DNA of 64,000 nucleotides, taken from positions 19,255 through 83,254 of the forward strand of contig NZ_JAIULG010000013.1 in the NCBI RefSeq assembly GCF_020169415.1, given 5' to 3'. Position numbers and translations under genes: made by a program. This document shows, in pieces, positions 7,137 to 17,094 of this stretch. Origin of the DNA: Tsukamurella sp. M9C (GTDB lineage Bacteria > Actinomycetota > Actinomycetes > Mycobacteriales > Mycobacteriaceae). The stretch's first letter is position 1, and every line of letters starts with the position of its first letter. The notes beneath the pieces were generated by a model. That model was not told the DNA's origin, ran no database searches, and saw only the letters and a program-made list of their open reading frames with translations.

Positions 7137-9893
7137 TCAGTCACGGTGACCGGGTTCCGGGTGCGACGTACCGGTACCGCTTCCGTGCGCGACGAGGGCC
7201 GCCAGGTCGCCTCGGGCGGCGACGCCGAGCTTGGGATACGCGTTGTAGAGGTGGTAGCCGACCGTGCGCGGGCTGAGGAAGAGGCGGGCCGCGATCTCCT
7301 TGTTGGTGCAGCCGGCCGCCGCGAGCTGCACCACCTGTAGTTCCTGCGGGGTGAGCCGGTTGAGCGGGCCCGCGCTGCGCCGGCCCGCGTCCTGGCCGCC
7401 GAGCGCCACGAGCTCGGCGCGGGCGCGTTCCGCCCACAGCGCGGCGCCGACGTCCTCGAACCCGGCGAGTGCGGCCGCGAGCTCCGCCCGCGCCTCCGTC
7501 CGCCGGCGCCGGCGGCGGAGCCACTCCCCGTGCACCAGTCGGGTGCGGGCCAGGTCGTAGCCGCCGGCGGCCTCCTCGTGCAGCCGCAGCGCGGCGCGGT
7601 ACAGGTCCTCGCCCTCGTCGTCGGGGGCGAGGAGGGCACGGCAGCGCAGCACGAGGCCGCTGGTCACGGGGCGGTCGACCACCTCCGCCCACTCCACGAA
7701 GCCCGCGAACGGCGCGGCCGCCCGCTCGGGCACCCCGCCCCGCGCGGCGGCCTCGACCAGGTCGGGGACCGCGCGCAGGAGGACGTCGCGCCCTGCGGGT
7801 CCGGTGCACACCGACTCCAGCACGGTCAGCGCGTCCGCGTATCGCGCCGCGGCGAGATCGAGCAGACCGGTCCCCCACGCCCCGACCTCGGCGTCGACGC
7901 GATGCCGGTTCCGGGCATCGGGCAGGGTCCGTTCGGCGAGGGCGCGACACGCGTCCTGCTCGCCCGCGACCGCGAGGAGCCACACCTCGAGCGAGCGGTG
8001 CGCGAGGTACTCCGTCCGGTTACCCAGTTCCTCGCTCACCGCCGCCCCCTCCGCGACGCAGACGCGGGCGTCCGCGAACTCCCCGCGGAGCAGCCGGGCC
8101 ACTGCCAGGACGCCGAGGCAGTACGGGATCCAGCCCAGGGCCCCCTCCGCCCGCGCGGCGTCCAGCATGTCGGCGACGAGGCCGACGACCTCGTCCTCCC
8201 GCGCGGTGAGCAGCCCGCTGATGGCGGCGGTGATCGCATGGGTCAACGGGGCGTCCGCCCCCGCCGCGAGCGGACGCATCCGGGCGACTGCCGGTCCCGG
8301 TCGCCCGTCGGCGAGCTCGGCCCAGCCACGGATCGCGTCGATCACGAGCGTCCACTGCGCCGGGGGCGCGAAGTCGCTCAGCATCGCGGCGACCCGGCCG
8401 AGCAGATCGCCCTCCGCACCGTGCCGAGCGGCGTGCCCCGCCTCGTACAGGGCGAGCGCGGTCCGCTCGGGGTCGTCGTCCATCGTCGACGCGGCCGCAT
8501 CGAGGGTGAGCTCGGCGTCGGCGCGCGGGGAGTCGCGCTCGTAGGCGACGGCGCCGAGCACGTAGACCGCGTCGGCGCAGACCCCCGGGTCGCTGCTGAG
8601 CGACAGGGCCTCCGCGGCGAGCCGCTGTGCGCGGTCGGGCCGTCCGCCGTCGTAGGCGGCCTGGGCGGCGCGCGCGATCCGCGCGGCGCGGCGCGGATCG
8701 TCCTCGCTGAGCCGCGCCGCGCGGTCGTACGCGATCGACACCGCCATGGCCCCGCCGCGATGCCGGGCGCGCTCCGCGACCCCGTCGAGCGCGACGGCGA
8801 CCGACTCGGACGGCGTCGGCGTGCCCGCGGCGAGATGCCACGCGTACCGGTCCGGGTCCGCCGCGCAGGCGCGCGCGAGAGCCCGGTGCGCCTCGAGCCG
8901 GTGCGGCAGGGGCTCGCCCCGGTACGCCGCGGACCGCACCAGCGGATGCCGGAAGGAGACGCGGTCCCCGATCCCGATCAAGCCGGCGCGTTCCGCGGGC
9001 GCCAGGTCCGCGACCGCGCCGCCGAGCCCCTCGACGGCGCGCACGATCGTCGCCAGCGGGGCCGCGGAGTCCGCCGCGGCCACGAGCAGGGCGCGGCGCG
9101 TCGGCTCGGGCAGGGCCGCGATCTGTCCGCGGAAGGCCTCCTGGACGCGCAACGGCGCGGCCAGCGCGCCCACCGGGCCGACGGGTTCCGACGGTGCTCC
9201 GCCGCCCGACCGCGGCACCGCACCGAGTTCGATGAGCGCGAGCGGATTGCCCGCCGATTCCTCGAGCACCCGGGCGCGCAGGGCGTCGTCGATCCCCGGC
9301 GCGTGCGCGTCGAGGATGCGGGCCGCGGCGTGCGCCTCGAGGCCGTCCAGGTGCAGGGTGTCGATTCCGGGGGTGGCGAAGGGCATCGACGTCTCGCGCA
9401 CCGCGAACATCAGCGCGACCGGATCAGCGGCGAACCGGCGCGCCGCGAACTGCAGCGCCACCGCCGATCCCCGATCGAGCCACTGCAGGTCGTCGACCAC
9501 GCACAGCAGGGGCGCCTCGTCGGCGAGGTCGGAGAGCAGTGCCAGCACGCCCGCGGACACCAGGAAGCGATTCGGAGCCGACCCCTCGGCGAGGCCGAAC
9601 GCGGTGCGCAGTGCCGCGGCCTGCGGGACCGGCAATCCGTCGAGCCGGTTCAGATACGGGTGCAGGAGCTGGTGCAGGCCGCCGTGCGCGAGTTCGGAAT
9701 CGGACTCGATTCCCGCCCCGCGGACGACCCGCATGCCGGCGTCGGACGCGAGCCCCACCGCATGATCAAGGAGGGCGGTCTTGCCGATGCCCGGTTCGCC
9801 GCGCACGACGAGAGCCCCGCCGCGGTCGGCGCGCGCCCCGGCGAGCAGCCGGTCGATCCGCGCGCGCTCGTCGTCCCTGCCCACCAGCGCCAC
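7137..9893 (-). CDS. Large ATP-binding LuxR-family (LAL) transcriptional regulator
   Basis: A 918-residue LAL regulator. The N-terminal STAND-type ATPase has Walker A GEPGIGKT (32-39) and Walker B LLCVVDDLQW (about 129-138). A long alpha-helical, TPR-like middle follows. The C terminus is a LuxR helix-turn-helix, with LTPQELQVVQLAAAG and TNKEIAARLFLSPRTVGYH (about 855-895). Such proteins usually activate catabolic or antibiotic genes on sensing an inducer. The likely target is not obvious, because its neighbours are a DUF385 protein and a YCII protein. The start is GTG 9893 without a strong ribosome-binding site. It sits 40 bases downstream of the DUF385 gene on the same strand. Confidence 0.9.
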   Translation of the reverse strand: MALVGRDDERARIDRLLAGARADRGGALVVRGEPGIGKTALLDHAVGLASDAGMRVVRGAGIESDSELAHGGLHQLLHPYLNRLDGLPVPQAAALRTAFGLAEGSAPNRFLVSAGVLALLSDLADEAPLLCVVDDLQWLDRGSAVALQFAARRFAADPVALMFAVRETSMPFATPGIDTLHLDGLEAHAAARILDAHAPGIDDALRARVLEESAGNPLALIELGAVPRSGGGAPSEPVGPVGALAAPLRVQEAFRGQIAALPEPTRRALLVAAADSAAPLATIVRAVEGLGGAVADLAPAERAGLIGIGDRVSFRHPLVRSAAYRGEPLPHRLEAHRALARACAADPDRYAWHLAAGTPTPSESVAVALDGVAERARHRGGAMAVSIAYDRAARLSEDDPRRAARIARAAQAAYDGGRPDRAQRLAAEALSLSSDPGVCADAVYVLGAVAYERDSPRADAELTLDAAASTMDDDPERTALALYEAGHAARHGAEGDLLGRVAAMLSDFAPPAQWTLVIDAIRGWAELADGRPGPAVARMRPLAAGADAPLTHAITAAISGLLTAREDEVVGLVADMLDAARAEGALGWIPYCLGVLAVARLLRGEFADARVCVAEGAAVSEELGNRTEYLAHRSLEVWLLAVAGEQDACRALAERTLPDARNRHRVDAEVGAWGTGLLDLAAARYADALTVLESVCTGPAGRDVLLRAVPDLVEAAARGGVPERAAAPFAGFVEWAEVVDRPVTSGLVLRCRALLAPDDEGEDLYRAALRLHEEAAGGYDLARTRLVHGEWLRRRRRRTEARAELAAALAGFEDVGAALWAERARAELVALGGQDAGRRSAGPLNRLTPQELQVVQLAAAGCTNKEIAARLFLSPRTVGYHLYNAYPKLGVAARGDLAALVAHGSGTGTSHPEPGHRD

Positions 9894-9933
9894 GCGGCCA
9901 CCCTAGCTGGGCGGGCGCGCCGCCGGGGTCGCC

Positions 9934-10389
9934 TCAGGGACGGTGGAGCACGAAGACCGGGTAGCGGACCGCGGCGGCGGCGAGCTCGTCGTCGGAACTG
10001 TCGGCGGAGAGGCCGGGGAAGAAGGCGCCCACCTCCCAGGCCCACTTGCGCAGGTAGGCGCGCAGCACTGGCACCTTGGCGGCCGGATCCGTGACCTCGG
10101 TGGCGGTGAAGGAATCGGCGTTCCGCCCGAGCCGGAGCTCGCCCGAGCCCGCCACGCGCATGTTCCGCACCCACTGGGTGACGCCGCGCGCGGCGACGAG
10201 GTACTCGCCGCCGTCGACCGCGAGGACGTTGACGGGGGTGGTGCGCCACTCCCCCGAGGTGCGCCCGCGGACCGCGAGTTCCCTGCTGCCGTATAGGGAG
10301 ACGCCGCGCCGGGCGAGCCAGGCGACGGTGTTGTTGAACGCGGTCGCGGTGCGGCCGGGGCGGACGTGGTCGGCGGCGGGTGCGGTCAT
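9934..10389 (-). CDS. DUF385 nitroreductase-fold protein, probably deazaflavin (F420)-dependent
   Basis: A 151-residue protein of the DUF385/Ddn family, whose members use F420H2. Family features are GSRELAVRGRTSGEWRTTPV (about 39-58) followed by EYLVAARG, WVRNMRVAGSGELRLG and a C-terminal YPVFVLHRP. The ATG at 10389 has GGAGG seven bases upstream; a TTG at 10401 would place that ribosome-binding site inside the gene. It diverges from the TetR gene at 10500. A putative operator copy lies 18 bases upstream of its start, so it is the likely target of that TetR regulator. Confidence 0.82.
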   Translation of the reverse strand: MTAPAADHVRPGRTATAFNNTVAWLARRGVSLYGSRELAVRGRTSGEWRTTPVNVLAVDGGEYLVAARGVTQWVRNMRVAGSGELRLGRNADSFTATEVTDPAAKVPVLRAYLRKWAWEVGAFFPGLSADSSDDELAAAAVRYPVFVLHRP

Positions 10390-10406
10390 GAGATCCTCCA
10401 AAGTGT

Positions 10407-10425
10407 GAGCACTGCTCTCGTTTCG
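10407..10425 (-). promoter_or_regulatory. Putative TetR operator, copy upstream of the DUF385 gene
   Basis: On the plus strand this reads gagcactgctctcgtttcg. It contains the 11-base palindrome GAGCACTGCTC and is repeated almost perfectly at 10460-10478 (one central base differs). A duplicated palindrome between a TetR gene and its divergent neighbour is the classic operator arrangement. This copy would control the DUF385 gene. Confidence 0.6.
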
Positions 10426-10459
10426 ATTCCATGCTCCGTCTTCGACCCGCCGTTGTCAA

Positions 10460-10478
10460 GAGCAGTGCTCTCGTTTCG
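10460..10478 (+). promoter_or_regulatory. Putative TetR operator, copy upstream of the TetR gene
   Basis: Reads gagcagtgctctcgtttcg, the second copy of the element at 10407-10425 in the same orientation. The centres of the palindromes are 53 bases apart, about five helical turns. This copy lies 21 bases before the TetR start codon and would serve autoregulation. Confidence 0.6.
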
Positions 10479-10499
10479 GATCAGTGCAATGATCGAGGG

Positions 10500-11168
10500 G
10501 TGAACGCCTCCCTGACCGCCCGCGAGCGCGCCCGCGCCGAACTCACCGCCGAGATCACCCGCAGCGCGCGGGACCAGCTCCGCGAGGTCGGCGCCGCCGC
10601 ACTGTCGCTGCGCGCGGTCGCCCGCGACCTGGGCCTGGCCTCGTCGGCGGTGTACCGCTACTTCTCCAGCCGCGACGCGCTGCTCACCGCGCTGATCACG
10701 GACGCCTACACGGCGCTCGGTGACGCGGTGGAGGCGGCGGACGCGAGCGTTGACGACCCGCGGGCGCGGTGGCTCGCCGCGGGACGGGCCCTGCGCGCCT
10801 GGGCCCTGGCGAACCCGCACGAATACACGCTGCTCTACGGCTCGCCGGTGCCCGGCTACCACGCGCCGGCGGAGACGACCGCCGCCGCGATCCGCACGTC
10901 GGGCGCCTTCGCGCGGATCGCGGTGTGCGGGAAGGGCGGTGGCCCGGCACCGTCGGGCGGGCTCGACGAGCAGCTGCGCGCCGCGGCGGAGGTCGTGGCC
11001 CCGGACGCCGATCGAGCCCAGCTCGCACTGGGCGTGCTCGCCTGGACGCAGCTCTTCGGCGCCGTGAGCTTCGAGCTGTTCGGCCAGTACGCGAACACCT
11101 TCGAGCCCGCCGACGCGCTGTTCGACTACACCCTGGAGCGGACCGCGGACCTACTCGGGCTGGACTGA
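10500..11168 (+). CDS. TetR/AcrR-family transcriptional regulator with WHG-type C-terminal domain
   Basis: A 222-residue regulator. The N-terminal helix-turn-helix covers about residues 25-62, including LSLRAVARDLGLASSAVYRYF and SSRDALLTALI. The C-terminal ligand domain includes ANPHEYTLLYGSPVPGYHAP, a pattern of the WHG/TetR_C_13 group. GTG 10500 is preceded by GAGGG, which is rather close; an upstream in-frame ATG at 10431 would run through the operators and is less likely. It diverges from the DUF385 gene and converges on the MFS exporter at 11194. The ligand is unknown. Confidence 0.88.
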   Translation: MNASLTARERARAELTAEITRSARDQLREVGAAALSLRAVARDLGLASSAVYRYFSSRDALLTALITDAYTALGDAVEAADASVDDPRARWLAAGRALRAWALANPHEYTLLYGSPVPGYHAPAETTAAAIRTSGAFARIAVCGKGGGPAPSGGLDEQLRAAAEVVAPDADRAQLALGVLAWTQLFGAVSFELFGQYANTFEPADALFDYTLERTADLLGLD

Positions 11169-11193
11169 TCGATGGGGCGAGGCGCCCTCCGCC

Positions 11194-12699
11194 TCAGCGG
11201 CGGATCACGACTGCGATGAGCAGTGCCAGAACCGACATGAGCACGAGATCGATGGTCGCGACCGTGTGCAAGCCCGTCGTGAACGCCTCGCGCGCTGCCG
11301 CGATCAGCTCGCCGCCGGCGGCGGGCGGCATGAGATCGGCTGCCACAAACGCACCGGACAGAGTCTCCGAAGCACGTGCTGCCACCTCGGCCGGGACCTC
11401 CGTCACCGACACGTCGGACAGGCGGCCGCGGTAGACGACCGCAGCGGCACTGCCGAGGATCGCGACGCCCAGCGCTCCACCCAGTTCCGGCGCCGTCTCG
11501 GACAGCGCGGAAGCCTGCCCCGCACGGGCGACGGGCACGGCTCCGACGACGAGGTCGGTGGACAGTGTCATCATCGCCCCCAGGCCCAGTGAGACGATCA
11601 CCGAACCGACGACCGGAAGCATCGCTCCGCCAGCGGGGTCCACGCGCATCAGCACCGCGAAGCCCCCGGCGGCGACGAGGAGCCCGGCGACCACGACGTT
11701 GCCGGGCGGCCAACGTCGTGCCGCGACCGGCGCGGCCGTCGCCGCTGCGAGCACCCCGAGCGCGGCGGGGACGGTCCAGAGCCCGGCGGCGAGCGGGGAA
11801 AGCCCGAGGACCAGTTGCAGATACTGGGCGAGGAGGAAGTTCGTGCCGAACAGGGCGAAGATTCCGAGCAGCAGGGTGACGATCGCGAGCCGGAACCGCC
11901 TGGAACGGAACAGGGTCAGATCCACCAGCGGATCGTCGATTCGCCGCTGGCGCCGGAGGAAGACTCCGGCCGCGACCACGCCGAGGCCGAGCGTCACGGT
12001 CGCCGGCAGACGGATACCGTTCTCCGCCATCTCCTTCAGACCGAGAATGACCGACAGGACGGCGACCAGAGACAACGCGACACTGAGGAGATCCACGCAC
12101 CCCGCCCCCTGCGAGCGTCCTTCGGGAAGGACGAACGGGCCGATCACGAGGAGGGCGAGCACCAACGGCACCACGGTCAGGAAGGTCGCACCCCACCAGA
12201 AGTGCTCGAGAACCCAACCGCCGATCAGGGGACCCACCGCGGTGCCTCCGGCGACGCTCGCGATCACGGCGCCCACGGCCGACGTCCGTTGGCGTGGATC
12301 AGCGAACATCGTCGCGACGAGTGCGAGCGCCGTCGGCATCAGAGTCGCGCCCATCACCCCGAGCAGCGCCCTGCCGGCGATGAGCGCCTCAACACTCGGC
12401 GCGTACGCGGCGAGGACCGATACCGCTCCGAATCCCGCGGCACCGAACAGGAGCAGCCGACGACGACCGACCCGGTCACCCAATGCCCCCATGGCCATCA
12501 ACGACCCCGCGAGCAGGAAACCGTAGACGTCCACGAGCCAGAGGGACTGAGAGGCCGAAGGGCCGAGATCCCGCGCGATCGCCGGCAGGGCGAGATTGGG
12601 CAGGGTGAGCTCGAGCGACGCCACCGACGTCGGCAGGACCAGCACCGCGAGCCCCGCCCACTGCTTCCGCCCCGCTCGCGCCGGTGCGACATTCGTCAT
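11194..12699 (-). CDS. Drug-type MFS transporter of the DHA2 (14-helix) family
   Basis: A 501-residue proton-driven exporter of the EmrB/QacA type. The first helix carries LELTLPNLALPAIARDLG, the motif C-like start of DHA2 proteins, and GDRVGRRRLLLFG is motif A between helices 2 and 3. The remaining sequence gives about 14 hydrophobic segments. It starts at ATG 12699. No dedicated regulator is adjacent on the same promoter; the TetR gene at 10500-11168 ends 25 bases away in convergent orientation. The substrate cannot be predicted. Codon use (for example in ACCGACACG-rich parts) is slightly less GC-biased than in its aro neighbours, which would fit later acquisition. Confidence 0.88.
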   Translation of the reverse strand: MTNVAPARAGRKQWAGLAVLVLPTSVASLELTLPNLALPAIARDLGPSASQSLWLVDVYGFLLAGSLMAMGALGDRVGRRRLLLFGAAGFGAVSVLAAYAPSVEALIAGRALLGVMGATLMPTALALVATMFADPRQRTSAVGAVIASVAGGTAVGPLIGGWVLEHFWWGATFLTVVPLVLALLVIGPFVLPEGRSQGAGCVDLLSVALSLVAVLSVILGLKEMAENGIRLPATVTLGLGVVAAGVFLRRQRRIDDPLVDLTLFRSRRFRLAIVTLLLGIFALFGTNFLLAQYLQLVLGLSPLAAGLWTVPAALGVLAAATAAPVAARRWPPGNVVVAGLLVAAGGFAVLMRVDPAGGAMLPVVGSVIVSLGLGAMMTLSTDLVVGAVPVARAGQASALSETAPELGGALGVAILGSAAAVVYRGRLSDVSVTEVPAEVAARASETLSGAFVAADLMPPAAGGELIAAAREAFTTGLHTVATIDLVLMSVLALLIAVVIRR

Positions 12700-12750
12700 G
12701 CGGCCACGCTAAGACCACAACGACGGTTGAGGTCAACTGCGCAGCAGCGC

Positions 12751-13863
<1,113 letters not shown>

Positions 13864-13866
13864 CTA

Positions 13867-14484
13867 CTACTCCGATCGATTCTTGGCGGACGTGCGGAGG
13901 ACGGTGGGCAGCTTCGGCCAGGGGCCGCGGCGTTCCCGCCCGGGTGCGGTGTCCTTGAGGCGCCGCTGCACCTGCCGGACGACGGACGACGGTGCGCGCC
14001 CCACGGTGGAGACGCGGATCGTCGCGAGTTCACGGTAGATCGGCGTGCGCCGCGCCATCAGGGCGCGGTACGCCGCGGCGGGGTCGTCGCCCTTGAGGAG
14101 CGGGCGGTTCGACGCGGCCGGGCTGACGGTCCGCCGGATCCCCTCCTCCTCGGTCAGTTCGAGGTAGACCACCTGGTGCCGGCGCAGCAGCGTACGGGTG
14201 GTCTCGGAGAGAACGGCGCCGCCGCCGAGCGAGACGACGCCGGGATGGTGCGCGACCACGTCGGCCACGACCTCCTCCTCGATGGCGCGGAAGGCGGGCT
14301 CGCCGTCGCCGGCGAAGATCTGCGGAATGGTGCGGCCCTCGCGGCGCTCGATCTCCTCGTCGATGTCGAGGAACTCCACCCGGAGGGCGCGCGCGAGCCG
14401 ACGGCCGATGGTCGTCTTCCCCGCCCCGGGCGGGCCGATCAGGATCGCCGCGGGCCCCGGCTCGCGGCCGGGCGCGGTGCCCAT
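13867..14484 (-). CDS. aroK: Shikimate kinase
   Basis: Phosphorylates shikimate with ATP. Motifs: P-loop GPPGAGKTT (about 18-26), shikimate-binding DIDEEIERREGRTIPQIF with Asp in DID, the Arg of EPAFRAIEEE, SLGGGAVL, and the lid Arg in ASNRPLL. Residues beyond about 175 (APGRERRGPWPKL to the end) form a basic tail longer than in compact shikimate kinases of about 170-176 residues. The ATG at 14484 shares one base with the aroC stop (TGATG). Middle gene of aroC-aroK-aroB. Confidence 0.96.
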   Translation of the reverse strand: MGTAPGREPGPAAILIGPPGAGKTTIGRRLARALRVEFLDIDEEIERREGRTIPQIFAGDGEPAFRAIEEEVVADVVAHHPGVVSLGGGAVLSETTRTLLRRHQVVYLELTEEEGIRRTVSPAASNRPLLKGDDPAAAYRALMARRTPIYRELATIRVSTVGRAPSSVVRQVQRRLKDTAPGRERRGPWPKLPTVLRTSAKNRSE

Positions 14485-15698
14485 CAGATCGCCTCGGGCG
14501 TCACCCGCTGCAACCGCGCCGCCACCTGCTCGGAGTACCGCTCGAAGTTGCTGCGGGTCTCGTCGAGGCTGTCGCCGCCGAACTTCTCGAGCGCCGCCTG
14601 GGCCACGACGAGCGCCACCATGGCCTCGGCCACGACGCCGGCGGCGGGCACGGCGCAGACGTCGCTGCGCTGGTGGATCGCCACGGCCTCGGTACCGGTC
14701 TGCATGTCGATGGTGCGCAGCGCGCGCGGCACCGTGGAGATCGGCTTCATCGCCGCGCGGACGCGCAGCTCCTCACCGTTGGTCATGCCGCCCTCGACGC
14801 CGCCCGCGCGGTTGGTCGAGCGGAGCACGCCGCCCTTGTCGGGCAGCATCTCGTCGTGCGCGGCGCTGCCGCGGCGGCGGGCGGTCTCGAAGCCGTCGCC
14901 GACCTCGACGCCCTTGATCGCCTGGATGCCCATGAGCGCGGCCGCGAGGCGCGCGTCGAGGCGGCTCTCCCCGGACGCGACGGAGCCGATGCCCACCGGC
15001 AGGCCCGTGACCACGACCTCGACGACGCCGCCGAGGGTGTCGCCGTCCTTCTTGGCGGCCTCGATCTCGGCGATCATCGACTGCTCGGCGGCCTCGTCGA
15101 AGGCCCGCACGGGCGAGGCGTCGATCTTCTCGAGGTCGTCGCCCGACGGGGTCGGCCCGACGTAGGGCTCGGACGCTCCGATGGAGATGACGTGGCTGAC
15201 CACCTCGGCGCCGAAGGCCTGGCGCAGGAAGTTCCGGGCGACGGTACCGGCGGCGACGCGGGCGGCCGTCTCGCGGGCGCTGGCGCGCTCGAGGACGGGA
15301 CGGGCGTCGTCGAAGCCGTACTTCAGCATCCCCGAGTAGTCGGCGTGACCGGGGCGCGGCCGGGTGAGCGGCGCGTTGCGGGCCATGCCGTCGAGCAGCT
15401 CCTGGTCGACGGGGTCGGCCGACATGACCTGCTCCCACTTGGGCCACTCGGTGTTGCCGATCTCGATGGCGACGGGACCCGCCTGGGTACGGCCGTGCCG
15501 GACACCACCGAGGATGGTGACCTTGTCGGCCTCGAACTTCATCCGCGCACCCCGGCCGTAGCCGAGGCGTCGCCGCGCCAACTGGGCGGCGATGTCCGAC
15601 GACGTGACCTCGACGCCCGCGACCATGCCCTCCATGAGGGCCACGAGGGCGGGGCCGTGCGATTCTCCTGCGGTTATCCAGCGCAACACGCGTCCCAT
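14484..15698 (-). CDS. aroC: Chorismate synthase
   Basis: AroC converts EPSP to chorismate with reduced FMN. The protein of about 404 residues begins (MGR)[12 protein letters not shown] and contains [44 protein letters not shown] and a C-terminal [16 protein letters not shown] segment, all family signatures. The start is uncertain: ATG 15698 is taken here, ATG 15701 adds one residue, and GTG 15689 would match the shorter mycobacterial N terminus. It is the first gene of the aro operon and diverges from a small membrane protein gene 71 bases away. Confidence 0.96.
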   Translation of the reverse strand: MGRVLRWITAGESHGPALVALMEGMVAGVEVTSSDIAAQLARRRLGYGRGARMKFEADKVTILGGVRHGRTQAGPVAIEIGNTEWPKWEQVMSADPVDQELLDGMARNAPLTRPRPGHADYSGMLKYGFDDARPVLERASARETAARVAAGTVARNFLRQAFGAEVVSHVISIGASEPYVGPTPSGDDLEKIDASPVRAFDEAAEQSMIAEIEAAKKDGDTLGGVVEVVVTGLPVGIGSVASGESRLDARLAAALMGIQAIKGVEVGDGFETARRRGSAAHDEMLPDKGGVLRSTNRAGGVEGGMTNGEELRVRAAMKPISTVPRALRTIDMQTGTEAVAIHQRSDVCAVPAAGVVAEAMVALVVAQAALEKFGGDSLDETRSNFERYSEQVAARLQRVTPEAI

Positions 15699-15769
15699 CA
15701 TCCCAGATCGACCCGCCGGACCGTGAGTTCGGGTGGCCGAAATCTCGGTCGCAGGGTAGGGTGAACTCC

Positions 15770-16021
15770 ATGACCACCGTCGCCGCATCCTCGACTTCCG
15801 ACCTCCGTGCCGCAGCACAGCGGTCCACCGTCGACGTTTTCGGTGTCGCGTGGCCCCGCTACAAGGCCGAGGCGCTGGTCGCCGCGCTGGTCGTGCTCGC
15901 CCTGGGCGTCGTACTCACGCTCGCCACGGGTGCGGCCTCATTCGCGCCCGCCGTGCTCGCCGCGGCCGGAGTCGGCGTCGCGGTGTGGTGGGCGGCGCGC
16001 GCAGTCCACGCCCGCGCGTAA
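15770..16021 (+). CDS. Small two-helix membrane protein of unknown function
   Basis: An 83-residue protein. A hydrophilic N terminus of about 30 residues (ending [11 protein letters not shown]) is followed by two hydrophobic segments, about 31-50 and 53-73, and a short basic end, ARAVHARA. The ATG at 15770 is preceded by AGGGTGAA; a GTG nine bases upstream lies inside that ribosome-binding site. It diverges from aroC and lies 39 bases before the iron box of the next operon. I do not recognise the family. Its reading frame and ribosome-binding site make it credible. Confidence 0.65.
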   Translation: MTTVAASSTSDLRAAAQRSTVDVFGVAWPRYKAEALVAALVVLALGVVLTLATGAASFAPAVLAAAGVGVAVWWAARAVHARA

Positions 16022-16060
16022 CTGCACCTCCGGCGCCTTGCGCCTCGACCGCCTCCCCCC

Positions 16061-16079
16061 TTAGGATCGCCTAACCAAA
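16061..16079 (+). promoter_or_regulatory. DtxR/IdeR-type iron box upstream of siderophore genes
   Basis: Reads TTAGGATCGCCTAACCAAA. It matches the 19-base IdeR/DtxR consensus TTAGGTTAGSCTAACCTAA at 16 of 19 positions and keeps the dyad TTAGG/CCTAA. It ends 24 bases before the start of the siderophore-binding lipoprotein gene, so iron-loaded IdeR should repress that operon. Confidence 0.85.
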
Positions 16080-16103
16080 CCGGTCCTCATCACGGGAGTC
16101 GTC

Positions 16104-17078
16104 GTGCCACGAACGCTGCGCAGCCGCCGCTCCTTCCTGCACTTCGCGGGGGCGGGCGCCGTCGCAGCGACGCTGGGCACCGCCGCCTGCGGGAGCACTG
16201 ACTCGTCGGGGTCCGGGGCGCCGACCGTCGACGTCCGGTACCTCGACCTGTCCTTCGCCGTCCCTCGCGAGCCGAAGCGGGTCGTGGTCATGGAGGGCCG
16301 CGGCGACCTGGAGTTCGCCCTGCTCGCGGGCTATCCCGTCGTGGCCACCGCGAACGCCTACGACCAGGGGAAGCGGCCGTCGGGGCAGTTCGCCGGCAGG
16401 CTCGGCGACGACGTGACGATCCTCTCCCCCGCCGCCGGGGCGCGTCCCACGGCCGAAGAGGTGCTGATCCACGCGCCGGACCTGGTGGTGATGCGCGCCA
16501 ACGCCTACCGCGGCGACTGGTACAACAACTCCCAGCTCTCCGGCGCCACCGCGATCCTGGCCGTCGAGGTGAACCGCCCGCAGTGGCGCGAGGACATGAA
16601 CGCACAGCTCGCCGCCGTCGGTCGCACGGCGAACGCGCAGCAGTACGTCGCCGATTACGACGCGAAGGTCGCGGCGACCAAGCGGGACCTCGCCGGGACG
16701 CTCGCGGGCAAGCGGATCGCGATGGTGACCACGACCGGGAGCAAGGCCCGCGGCACCGTCCTGGTGTGGGCGCAGACCTTCGGTACCGCGATCGGGCGCG
16801 AGATCGGCATGGACGTCCTCTTCGGCGACCGGCAGGTCGACCCGTCGAAGGGCTCCTTCGAGGCGAGCCTCGAGAACCTCGACGTGCTCGCCGGCGCCGA
16901 CCTGATCCTCCACCAGGACACCGACGGATCCATCGCGGACGTCAAGACCTGGCGCACGCTCCCCGCGGTCCAGGCGGGCCGCGTGGCGAAGCTGAACCCG
17001 CAGTACAACAACGGCCTCGTCCTGACCGCGTCCGCGCTGGTCGACGACCTGGCCGCGGCCGCGCAGTCGCTGCGCTGA
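16104..17078 (+). CDS. Iron-siderophore ABC transporter substrate-binding lipoprotein
   Basis: A 324-residue FecB/FepB-type periplasmic-binding protein that should capture ferric siderophore outside the membrane. The N terminus has a twin-arginine-like signal (RSRRSFLHFAG) and a lipobox ending LGTAAC with Cys29. The binding domain shows PKRVVVMEG, EVLIHAPDLVVMRAN and ENLDVLAGADLILHQDTD. Translation starts at GTG 16104, just after an iron box at 16061-16079. The siderophore-interacting reductase follows 16 bases downstream. No permease or ATPase gene is nearby, so the membrane parts must be encoded elsewhere. Confidence 0.9.
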   Translation: MPRTLRSRRSFLHFAGAGAVAATLGTAACGSTDSSGSGAPTVDVRYLDLSFAVPREPKRVVVMEGRGDLEFALLAGYPVVATANAYDQGKRPSGQFAGRLGDDVTILSPAAGARPTAEEVLIHAPDLVVMRANAYRGDWYNNSQLSGATAILAVEVNRPQWREDMNAQLAAVGRTANAQQYVADYDAKVAATKRDLAGTLAGKRIAMVTTTGSKARGTVLVWAQTFGTAIGREIGMDVLFGDRQVDPSKGSFEASLENLDVLAGADLILHQDTDGSIADVKTWRTLPAVQAGRVAKLNPQYNNGLVLTASALVDDLAAAAQSLR

Positions 17079-17094
17079 AAGGAGATCCGGACCG

